Below are positions 7,703 to 14,352 of a stretch of 29,564 nucleotides of DNA, one piece after another. The DNA is from an uncultured Lachnospiraceae bacterium. Lineage in GTDB: Bacteria > Bacillota > Clostridia > Lachnospirales > Lachnospiraceae. A program made the translations under genes and the position numbers. Under the pieces are notes generated by a model that did no database searches, was not told the DNA's origin, and saw nothing but the letters and a program-made list of their open reading frames with translations. The stretch spans positions 1 through 29,564 of the forward strand of contig CABSEG010000028.1 of assembly GCA_902476645.1 (NCBI GenBank), given 5' to 3'. Position 1 is the stretch's first letter; each line of letters begins with the position of its first letter.

Positions 7703-9370
7703 ATGGTAAAGTTGCAGGGCAAAGGCGTGTTTGAAGGTATTGCCATCGGGCCCATTGCTTTTTACAAAAGATCCCGGGAACAGATTCACAAAAGAAACAT
7801 AGAAGATCCCAAAGAAGAAATTTGGCGCTTTGAAAGGGCCAGGACCTTGGCTATGAAACAGCTTGGCAGTCTCCATGAGAAAGCTGTTTTGGAAGCGGGG
7901 GAAGAGAGTGCTATGATTTTTCAGGTACATCAGATGATGCTGGAGGATCCGGATTATGTGGATGCCGTCAAGGATACGATTCGAACTCAGAGCGTAAATG
8001 CCGAGTACGCCGTGTCTGTGACGGGCGAGAATTTTTCCCGGATGTTTGCTTCCATGGATGATGCTTATATGAAGGAGCGGGCGGCAGATGTGAAGGATCT
8101 TTCCAGACGGGTGCTTCGCAATCTTTCCGGAACGTTCAGAGAAGGACTGACGACGGATATCCCTGTGATTCTGGCTGCCGATGATCTGGCCCCCAGCGAG
8201 ACGGTGCAACTGAATAAAGAAATGGTGCTTTCCTTTGTGACGCAAGGCGGTTCCGCAAACTCTCACACGGCTATCCTGGCCAGAACCATGAACATTCCGT
8301 CTGTTATTGGCGTGGGGAAGAGCCTGAGCCAGGCGTACGAGGGAAAACTGGCTATTGTAGACGGGGCACAAGGCAGCATCTATGTGGAGCCGGATGAAGA
8401 GACCCTGGCTTTTTATACCGCCAGGCAAAGAGCGTACCGGGAGAGACAGGGGTTGCTTTCACAGCTAAAAGGAAAGGAAAATTGCTCTCTGGACGGTCAG
8501 AAGGTGAAGGTATACGCCAACATCGGGAATGTCTCGGATCTGAGCGCTGTGCTGGATAACGATGCGGGCGGTATCGGGCTGTTTCGCAGTGAATTTTTAT
8601 ACCTGGAGAGCAAAGATTATCCTACAGAGGAGGAACAGTTTCAGGTCTATAAACAGGTGGCGGAAACGATGGCGGGAAAACCGGTGATCATTCGCACGCT
8701 GGATATCGGCGCAGACAAGCAGATTGGCTATTTTAAGTTGCCCAGGGAGGATAACCCTGCCTTAGGCTATCGGGCCATCCGGGTTTGCCTGACCAGACAA
8801 GAGCTGTTTCGGACCCAGCTAAGAGCCCTGTACCGGGCTTCTGCCTTTGGCAACCTTGCGATTATGCTCCCTATGATTGCGGCCGTCCAGGAAGTGCTGG
8901 AGGCCAAGGCGCTGGCCAATCAGGTAAAGAGTGAGCTTCGCAGTGAAGGGATTCCATTTTGTGAAGATACCCGGCTTGGCATCATGATCGAGACCCCGGC
9001 GGCTGCTCTCATTAGCGACGAGTTAGCAAAGGAAGTGGATTTTTTCAGTGTGGGAACCAACGATCTGATTCAATACACCACAGCGGTGGACCGGCAGAAT
9101 GAGCAGCTGGAGCGTTTCTACTATCCCCATCACAAGGCGGTACTGCGCCTGATCGGGATGGCGGCGGAGAATGCCCACAAAAATGGTATCTGGATCGGAA
9201 TCTGTGGGGAACTGGGAGCAGATCTTACTCTGACGGAGACCTTCCTGAGCATGGGCATTGATGAATTGTCTGTCTCCCCGGCCTGTGTGTTGCCGCTTCG
9301 CAAAAAAATACGGGAGACAAGTATCAAAGATAAAAAAGAGGAGATATTAAAAAAGTTATGGAAAAAGTAA
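7703..9370 (+). CDS. ptsI: Phosphoenolpyruvate-protein phosphotransferase (PTS enzyme I)
   Basis: Enzyme I takes phosphate from PEP onto a histidine and passes it to HPr, the first step of sugar uptake by the PTS. The 555-residue protein is close to the usual 570. The N-terminal HPr-binding helical region is followed by the phospho-histidine motif GGSANSHTAILAR with H188. The PEP-binding barrel shows GIGLFRSEFLYL, ADKQIGYFKLPRE, LGIMIETPAAA, FFSVGTNDLIQYT and the proton-donor cysteine C501 in GICGELGAD. The swivel motif has one more residue between GG and SHTAI than the classical GGRTSH, and the end reads GELGAD where GEMAGD is common; both point to a clostridial subgroup. No HPr gene is adjacent. 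The ribosome site is GGAAGGGAG. The next gene starts 54 bases downstream with no promoter seen. Confidence 0.95.
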   Translation: MVKLQGKGVFEGIAIGPIAFYKRSREQIHKRNIEDPKEEIWRFERARTLAMKQLGSLHEKAVLEAGEESAMIFQVHQMMLEDPDYVDAVKDTIRTQSVNAEYAVSVTGENFSRMFASMDDAYMKERAADVKDLSRRVLRNLSGTFREGLTTDIPVILAADDLAPSETVQLNKEMVLSFVTQGGSANSHTAILARTMNIPSVIGVGKSLSQAYEGKLAIVDGAQGSIYVEPDEETLAFYTARQRAYRERQGLLSQLKGKENCSLDGQKVKVYANIGNVSDLSAVLDNDAGGIGLFRSEFLYLESKDYPTEEEQFQVYKQVAETMAGKPVIIRTLDIGADKQIGYFKLPREDNPALGYRAIRVCLTRQELFRTQLRALYRASAFGNLAIMLPMIAAVQEVLEAKALANQVKSELRSEGIPFCEDTRLGIMIETPAAALISDELAKEVDFFSVGTNDLIQYTTAVDRQNEQLERFYYPHHKAVLRLIGMAAENAHKNGIWIGICGELGADLTLTETFLSMGIDELSVSPACVLPLRKKIRETSIKDKKEEILKKLWKK

Positions 9371-9424
9371 GTTGTTTTACAAAAGTAAGCTCCGGCAGAC
9401 GAGACGCAACGGAGGTATGGGACC

Positions 9425-10918
9425 ATGTTGTTTAATTCCTTTCACTTTTTGGTCTTTTTTCCTCTGGTCTGTCTGCTTTATTTTGTCATTCCCCACAGGG
9501 TTCGGCATTTTTTTTTGTTGGCAGCCAGCTACTATTTTTATATGTGCTGGAACCCAAAATACGCGCTGCTGATGCTTACATCAACGGCGATTACATATGC
9601 CTCTGGTCTTCTGATTGACGGAGCAAACAGAATCCCTGATGAAAAGAGGCAAATCAGAAGGAAGAAGCTCTATGTGGGACTGTCTTTTGGCTCAAACCTG
9701 GCGATTCTGTTTTTCTTTAAGTATTTTGACTTTGCCATCAACAGCTTAAATCAGATCCTGGATGCAGTGGGTGTGACCCTGATCAATCCGGCTTTTGACG
9801 TAATTTTGCCGGTGGGCATTTCCTTCTATACCTTTCAGGCTTTAAGCTATACCATGGACGTATACCGAAAAGAGATCTATGCGGAGAAAAATTTCGCAAA
9901 GTATGCGCTTTTCGTGTCCTTTTTTCCCCAGCTGGTGGCGGGCCCCATTGAACGGTCCAAAAATCTGTTGATCCAAATCAACGTGCGTCATACCTTTTCC
10001 TTTGAGAAGATGCGCAGCGGATTGGTGAGGATGCTCTACGGATACTTTCAGAAGGTGGTACTGGCAGATAATATCGCTGCTTTGGTCACTCAGGTGTACG
10101 ATAACTATCCGCTCTATGGGGGAACTGAGCTTGCGGTAGCCACGCTGCTGTTTGCCGTGCAGATTTATTGTGACTTCGGAGGCTACTCCAATATTGCAGT
10201 GGGGGCGGCCAGAGTGATGGGGTTTGAGCTGATGGAAAATTTCCGGGCTCCTTATCTGGCAGATTCCGTGGCGGATTTCTGGCGGAGATGGCATATATCA
10301 CTGAGCACATGGTTTCGGGATTATCTGTATATTCCACTAGGAGGAAACCGCAAGGGAAAGCTGCGCAAATATTTCAATCTCATGGTGGTATTTCTTACAA
10401 GCGGCCTGTGGCATGGAGCCAGCTGGCACTTTGTAATCTGGGGTGGTCTAAATGGCATCTACCAGGTGGTGGGGGATCTGCTTCGGCCATTCCGCGACAA
10501 AGTGGTATCTCTGTTTCATATCAACCGGAAGAGCGCCAGCCATAAGCTGTTAAAAATCCTGTTTACCTTTTTCCTGATTGATCTTTCCTGGGTGTTTTTC
10601 CGGGCGAACAGCGTGACCGACGCCTGTACCATTATCCGGAATATGTTTACCATGCAGACTCCATGGGTGCTTTTTAACAACGGAATCTATCAGCTTGGTT
10701 TGGATCAGAAGACATTCCAAATGATCCTGTTTTCCATAGGAATTCTGGCCATTGTGGATATTTGCAGATACAAGAATATTCCACTGGCCACCCGGCTGTA
10801 TCAGCAGGGGATCTGGCTAAGGTGGGGCGTCTATCTGGCAGGGGTGTTTTTCGTACTGATTTTCGGTGCCTATGGGCCTGTGTTTGATGCGTCTCAGTTT
10901 ATTTACTTTCAGTTTTAA
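9425..10918 (+). CDS. MBOAT-family O-acyltransferase (AlgI/DltB/PatA-like)
   Basis: MBOAT enzymes carry acyl groups across the membrane for transfer onto an extracellular polymer. The 497-residue protein is almost entirely membrane helices. The N-terminal FNSFHFLVFFPLVC opening, ILPVGISFYTFQALSYTMD, FFPQLVAGPIERS and WRRWHISLSTWFRDYLYIPLGG are the standard AlgI-type landmarks. The invariant histidine lies in SGLWHGASWH (H330), with a second histidine at H335. The length is normal. The ribosome site GGAGG precedes the ATG at 9425. It is followed 9 bases later by an SGNH-type partner, the arrangement seen for AlgI-AlgJ and DltB-DltD. No alginate or dlt genes are present, so the acceptor is likely a cell-wall or exopolysaccharide, with acetyl as the probable group. 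Confidence 0.92.
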   Translation: MLFNSFHFLVFFPLVCLLYFVIPHRVRHFFLLAASYYFYMCWNPKYALLMLTSTAITYASGLLIDGANRIPDEKRQIRRKKLYVGLSFGSNLAILFFFKYFDFAINSLNQILDAVGVTLINPAFDVILPVGISFYTFQALSYTMDVYRKEIYAEKNFAKYALFVSFFPQLVAGPIERSKNLLIQINVRHTFSFEKMRSGLVRMLYGYFQKVVLADNIAALVTQVYDNYPLYGGTELAVATLLFAVQIYCDFGGYSNIAVGAARVMGFELMENFRAPYLADSVADFWRRWHISLSTWFRDYLYIPLGGNRKGKLRKYFNLMVVFLTSGLWHGASWHFVIWGGLNGIYQVVGDLLRPFRDKVVSLFHINRKSASHKLLKILFTFFLIDLSWVFFRANSVTDACTIIRNMFTMQTPWVLFNNGIYQLGLDQKTFQMILFSIGILAIVDICRYKNIPLATRLYQQGIWLRWGVYLAGVFFVLIFGAYGPVFDASQFIYFQF

Positions 10919-10927
10919 GGAGGAAAG

Positions 10928-11998
10928 ATGAAAAAGAAATCGATACGACGTCTGCTGTCTGTAGTCTGCTTTCTCCTCTTGTTTCTGCTTTTGTACCAGA
11001 GAATAGAAGGGGTGTTAAAACTGAAGAAGGGCAGCAGCCGGGTTCACAACTTTTATCAGGAAGAAAAGAACAGTCTGGATGTAATTTTTCTTGGATCCAG
11101 CCACGCGTACTATGGGATTTATCCTATGGATTTCTGGAGCGATTATGGGGTGGCTTCCTACGTATTTGGTTCCCCCCTGCAAAATCCTGGAACCAGCTAC
11201 TTTTTATTAAAGGATGCTTTCAAACGCCAGAAGCCCCGGGTGGTGGTAATGGAGGCTTACACGTTTTTTGTTAACAAGAATGTTTCCAACCTGGGAATGT
11301 TTCAACAGACCATGGATGGAATGCCCATGAGTCTGAATAAAATTCGTATGGGTGAGGAGCTTTTGAGCGATCAGCTGGATTTCTCCCAACGGCTGCCTTA
11401 CTATCTTCCGATTATTCAATATCATTCTCGCTGGAAGAATCTGGAGAGCAAGGATTTTATTGGGGCCGAGGCCTGTTATAAGGGAGGAAGGCCGGTATTT
11501 GAGGCCTATCCCTACGAAAAACCCACAAAGGTAGATGGGGTCAGTCAGATACCAGAGGGCCCCAGAGGCTATCTGGAGAAGATCATAGAGCTGTGCGAGC
11601 AGGAAGATGTGGAACTGATGTTCTGTGTTATGCCGTTTTCCAGCGATACCAAAAATTATAAGGCCAGGCAAAAAGTATATAACGCCCTGGAACAGGAGCT
11701 GGAAGAAAGGCGGATTCCCTGTATCAACTATGCGGATTTGATTGATGAGTTGGGCTTGGATTTTACAACTGATTTCAGGGATGAGGGACATCTTAATTTC
11801 AGTGGGGCGAAAAAGGTGGATGCGCATCTGTTTTCATATCTGGCAGAACATTATGATCTTGCGGATCACAGGGAGGATCCTGATTACGCTTCCTGGCACG
11901 AAGACCGCAAGGAGTATGATATCAAGCTGGAGGAACTGCGGCAGAAGGCGGAGAGCCAGGCCGCCGATGAGGATGATCTGGGGGACCAGGATCTATAG
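10928..11998 (+). CDS. SGNH/GDSL-fold membrane-anchored partner of the MBOAT protein (DltD/AlgJ-like)
   Basis: This 356-residue protein has a basic N-terminus and one signal-anchor helix (about 8-24), with the rest predicted outside the cell. Block I of the SGNH fold reads IFLGSSHAYYGI (candidate nucleophile S58). The Asp-His pair is in FRDEGHLNFSGA (D285, H288), so the Ser-His-Asp set is complete. Family members take the acyl group delivered by the MBOAT channel and move it to the polymer. It sits 9 bases after the MBOAT gene behind AAGGAGG, so the two are almost surely co-transcribed. The C-terminus is acidic and Gln-rich without a known domain. An alternative reading as a stand-alone esterase is less likely given the pairing. 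Confidence 0.85.
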   Translation: MKKKSIRRLLSVVCFLLLFLLLYQRIEGVLKLKKGSSRVHNFYQEEKNSLDVIFLGSSHAYYGIYPMDFWSDYGVASYVFGSPLQNPGTSYFLLKDAFKRQKPRVVVMEAYTFFVNKNVSNLGMFQQTMDGMPMSLNKIRMGEELLSDQLDFSQRLPYYLPIIQYHSRWKNLESKDFIGAEACYKGGRPVFEAYPYEKPTKVDGVSQIPEGPRGYLEKIIELCEQEDVELMFCVMPFSSDTKNYKARQKVYNALEQELEERRIPCINYADLIDELGLDFTTDFRDEGHLNFSGAKKVDAHLFSYLAEHYDLADHREDPDYASWHEDRKEYDIKLEELRQKAESQAADEDDLGDQDL

Positions 11999-12011
11999 AG
12001 CTTGTCTATAC

Positions 12012-12040
12012 TTGACAAAAATTCTCAACTATAGTAGAAT
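12012..12040 (+). promoter_or_regulatory. Strong sigma-A promoter of mntP
   Basis: A perfect TTGACA (12012-12017), a 17-base spacer and TAGAAT (12035-12040) form one of the best vegetative promoters in the window. Transcription would begin near 12047, right at the 5' edge of the riboswitch. Confidence 0.85.
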
Positions 12041-12046
12041 GGGACC

Positions 12047-12140
12047 AATCCTATGAGGGAGTAATTGGCAGAAGAGATTCTGTGGCAGCATCAACATCTT
12101 GATGCAAATCTGGTGTTGCCTGAAACGATGAGACTCATGG
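12047..12140 (+). promoter_or_regulatory. yybP-ykoY manganese riboswitch aptamer
   Basis: The leader contains the conserved pieces of the yybP-ykoY (RF00080-type) motif. These are a GGGAGUA loop (12057-12063), an inner hairpin region with AUCAACAUC and the stem GCATCA/TGATGC (12088-12105), and the partner loop GAUGAGAC (12128-12134). The closing helix P1 pairs CCTATGAG (12050-12057) with CTCATGG (12134-12140), with one bulged U. Members of this class bind Mn2+ between the two loops. The downstream gene encodes the manganese exporter MntP, the classical partner. The 3' strand of P1 is also the 5' arm of the following terminator, so metal binding should prevent termination (an ON switch). Confidence 0.88.
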
Positions 12141-12176
12141 ACAAAGGCGTAAGATGCTTTTGTCCATGAGTTTTTT
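12134..12176 (+). terminator. Riboswitch-controlled intrinsic terminator
   Basis: The stem CTCATGGACAAA (12134-12145) pairs perfectly with TTTGTCCATGAG (12159-12170), extended by a G-U and a G-C pair around a 9-base loop, and is followed by six T (12171-12176). Its first seven bases are the 3' strand of aptamer helix P1, so the two structures exclude each other. Confidence 0.9.
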
Positions 12177-12214
12177 GATGTATCAGGGGAGACTTTTGAA
12201 AGGAAGGAGAAAAT

Positions 12215-12775
12215 ATGGATGGATTTACACTGTTTACCTTGGCCATAGGGCTATCCATGGACGCCTTTGCGGTGTCTGTCTGTAAGGGACTGGCCATGAA
12301 AAAAATTACAGTCGGAAAAGCTTTGATGGTAGGGGCGTGGTTTGGAGGTTTTCAGGCGCTGATGCCCCTGCTTGGATATCTGTTAGGCGTTCGGTTCCGA
12401 AAGAGCATTACAGCGGTGGATCACTGGATTGCCTTCATACTTCTGGGGATTATCGGAATCAATATGATCCGGGAAGCTTTATCCAAGGAGGAAGAGGAAG
12501 AAGACGACAGTCTGGATCCGAAATCCATGCTGACATTGGCCGTGGCCACCAGTATTGATGCCCTGGCCGTGGGGATCACGTTTGCCTTTTTGCAGGTGCG
12601 AATTGTATGGGCCGTGTCCTTTATCGGTATTACCACTCTGGTCTGTTCCATGATCGGAGTAAAAATCGGAAATGTGTTTGGAACCAGGTATAAATCCAGA
12701 GCAGAGCTGGTGGGCGGTGCGATTCTGATTTTATTAGGTACGAAGATCTTACTGGAACATTTGGGGATTTTATAG
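12215..12775 (+). CDS. mntP: Manganese efflux pump MntP
   Basis: MntP exports Mn2+ and protects against manganese toxicity. The 186-residue protein has the six membrane helices and two internal repeats of the family. The conserved acidic motifs are GLSMDAFAVSVCKGLAM in helix 1 and ATSIDALAVGITFAF in helix 4, and an acidic cytoplasmic loop (EEEEEDD) separates the halves. The length matches E. coli MntP (188). The start ATG follows AAGGAAGGAG. Transcription is expected to be controlled by the upstream Mn2+ riboswitch, making expression rise with manganese. The next gene, dpaA, starts 65 bases later with its own putative promoter. Confidence 0.95.
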   Translation: MDGFTLFTLAIGLSMDAFAVSVCKGLAMKKITVGKALMVGAWFGGFQALMPLLGYLLGVRFRKSITAVDHWIAFILLGIIGINMIREALSKEEEEEDDSLDPKSMLTLAVATSIDALAVGITFAFLQVRIVWAVSFIGITTLVCSMIGVKIGNVFGTRYKSRAELVGGAILILLGTKILLEHLGIL

Positions 12776-12779
12776 ATGT

Positions 12780-12808
12780 CACCAGATTTCCACAGGCTAC
12801 ATATAATA
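12780..12808 (+). promoter_or_regulatory. Putative sigma-K (mother-cell) promoter of the dpaA operon
   Basis: CACC (12780-12783), a 16-base spacer and CATATAATA (12800-12808) match the Bacillus sigma-K consensus mACm-16/17-CATAnnnTA at every defined position. dpaA/spoVFA is a sigma-K gene in B. subtilis. The -10 also contains TATAAT (12802-12807), but the matching sigma-A -35 is only TCACCA (3 of 6), so a vegetative promoter cannot be excluded. Confidence 0.6.
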
Positions 12809-12840
12809 GAAGGGTAAGAAATTCCGGAGAGATTGCCTTT

Positions 12841-13746
12841 ATGAAGTATGATTTTGGAATTTTCGGCGGAGATATGCGCCAGGTATATATGAGTCATATG
12901 ATGGAAGAAGCAGGATATCGCGTGCTGCGCTATGGAATGTGCAAAGAAGAGGGAATGGCCGAACAGGACACTGCCTCTTCTTTTTTTGAATTGATGGAGA
13001 GGTCGGATACCTGGCTTGGGCCCATTCCCCTGACCAGGGATCAAAGGCACATATTCCAACAGGGAAAACAGACAGATTTAAGTCTTGAGAACCTGCGGAA
13101 GGGACTAAAAGGAGGAGGCAGGCTCATTGCTGGAAATATCCCCTCCGGCTGGAAGGAAGAGGGATGGGAGGTCTATGACTACATGAAGGATAAAAGTCTT
13201 ACTTCCTTTAACAGTATCGCTACGGCAGAAGGAGTCGTGTCCATGGCCATTGCAGACAGTCCCGGCAATCTGAGAGGGAGTCGTTGCCTGATTACCGGTT
13301 TTGGAGTCTGTGCCCGTACTCTGGCTTCCTGTCTGGATGGCTTGAAGGCAAGAGTTACGATCTGTGCCAGAAGGCAGGAGGCAAGGCAAGAAGCCAAAAC
13401 GGCCGGATATGATGTTCTTTCCTTTGAGGAGCTGGAGTGGCGCCTTAGGGAATTTGACTATATTTTTAACACGGTACCGGCTCTGATTTTTGGAAAAGAC
13501 GAGTTAAAGCAGATTCGCAAGGATACGTTGATCCTGGATCTGGCCTCCGCGCCGGGAGGGATGGATTATGAGTGGGCGGACGGACTGGGACTTCGCGTGA
13601 AACGGTGTCCAGGACTTCCCGGTATTTATGCGCCAAGGGCTTCCGCTCAGGCGATGATGGAGATGGCTCTTCGGCTGATGGGACGGGAAGCTGCGACAAA
13701 AGAGGAACCGGAACTTCATGCAGCAAATATCAGGGAGGGTGTTTGA
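12841..13746 (+). CDS. dpaA: Dipicolinate synthase subunit A
   Basis: DpaA with DpaB converts 4-hydroxy-tetrahydrodipicolinate to dipicolinic acid in the mother cell late in sporulation; the product is loaded into the spore core with calcium. The 301-residue protein begins with the N-terminal domain KYDFGIFGGDMRQVYMSHMM. The linker has TSFNSIATAEGVVSMAI, and the Rossmann-type NAD(P)-binding domain has the LITGFGVCARTLA loop (about 143-155). FNTVPALIFGKDELKQI, LILDLASAPGGMDY and RCPGLPGIYAPRASAQ follow. These are the family landmarks, and the length is normal. The ATG at 12841 follows GGAGAG. dpaB starts one base after its stop. The presence of this gene implies an endospore former. Confidence 0.95.
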   Translation: MKYDFGIFGGDMRQVYMSHMMEEAGYRVLRYGMCKEEGMAEQDTASSFFELMERSDTWLGPIPLTRDQRHIFQQGKQTDLSLENLRKGLKGGGRLIAGNIPSGWKEEGWEVYDYMKDKSLTSFNSIATAEGVVSMAIADSPGNLRGSRCLITGFGVCARTLASCLDGLKARVTICARRQEARQEAKTAGYDVLSFEELEWRLREFDYIFNTVPALIFGKDELKQIRKDTLILDLASAPGGMDYEWADGLGLRVKRCPGLPGIYAPRASAQAMMEMALRLMGREAATKEEPELHAANIREGV

Positions 13747-13747
13747 A

Positions 13748-14338
13748 ATGTTATTAAAAGGGAAAGAGGTAGGAGTGGCTCTTACCGGATCTTTTTGCAC
13801 TTACGAGAAAGTATTTCAGGGACTTGAAGCTCTGGTCAATGAGGGAGCCCATGTACAGACGATTTTTTCCGGGGTTTCCCAGAGCATAGACAGCCGATTT
13901 GGAAAGGCAGCGGATTTTCTTCGCAGGGCCGAACAGATCACAGGGGAAAAGCCCATACGAACCATTGAGGATGCAGAGCCTATTGGGCCAGGAAGTCTTT
14001 TGGATATTCTGGTGATTTTGCCCTGTACCGGGAACACCATCGCAAAACTGGCAAACGGGATCACAGATACGCCGGTATTGATGGCTGCCAAAGCGCATCT
14101 GAGAAACGAAAAACCGTTGGTCCTTTCGGTGTCCACCAACGATGCGCTGGGGATGAACATGAAAAATATCGGCCTTCTGCTGAACGCCAAAAACATCTTT
14201 TTTGTTCCCTTTGGCCAGGATCATCCGGTTAAGAAGCCAAACTCTATGATTGCCCACACGGAGCTGCTGGTTCCGGCACTTATGGAGGCTTTGGAGGGAA
14301 GACAGCTACAGCCGGTCATCAGCAGTCCGTTCAAATAA
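13748..14338 (+). CDS. dpaB: Dipicolinate synthase subunit B (flavoprotein)
   Basis: DpaB is the flavin-binding subunit of dipicolinate synthase. The 196-residue protein shows the flavoprotein (phosphopantothenoylcysteine decarboxylase-like) fold. VGVALTGSFCTYEKVF comes at the N-terminus, then DILVILPCTGNTIAKLANGITDTPVLMAAKAHLR, LSVSTNDALG and FFVPFGQDHPVKKPNS near the end. The start is the ATG at 13748, just after the dpaA stop, behind GGGAGGG. An ATG ten codons upstream lies inside dpaA and has no site. Close coupling to dpaA fits equal production of the two subunits. asnB follows after 14 bases. Confidence 0.95.
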   Translation: MLLKGKEVGVALTGSFCTYEKVFQGLEALVNEGAHVQTIFSGVSQSIDSRFGKAADFLRRAEQITGEKPIRTIEDAEPIGPGSLLDILVILPCTGNTIAKLANGITDTPVLMAAKAHLRNEKPLVLSVSTNDALGMNMKNIGLLLNAKNIFFVPFGQDHPVKKPNSMIAHTELLVPALMEALEGRQLQPVISSPFK

Positions 14339-14352
14339 GGGGGGGCAGGTAT

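Noticed and set aside
7463..8428. Minus-strand 321-codon frame across the ptsI start
   Set aside because: It is a shadow of ptsI and of the end of the foldase gene; no family features and no ribosome site.
12421..13059. Minus-strand 212-codon frame over mntP and dpaA
   Set aside because: It overlaps two certain genes and the promoter between them; composition is that of an antisense shadow.
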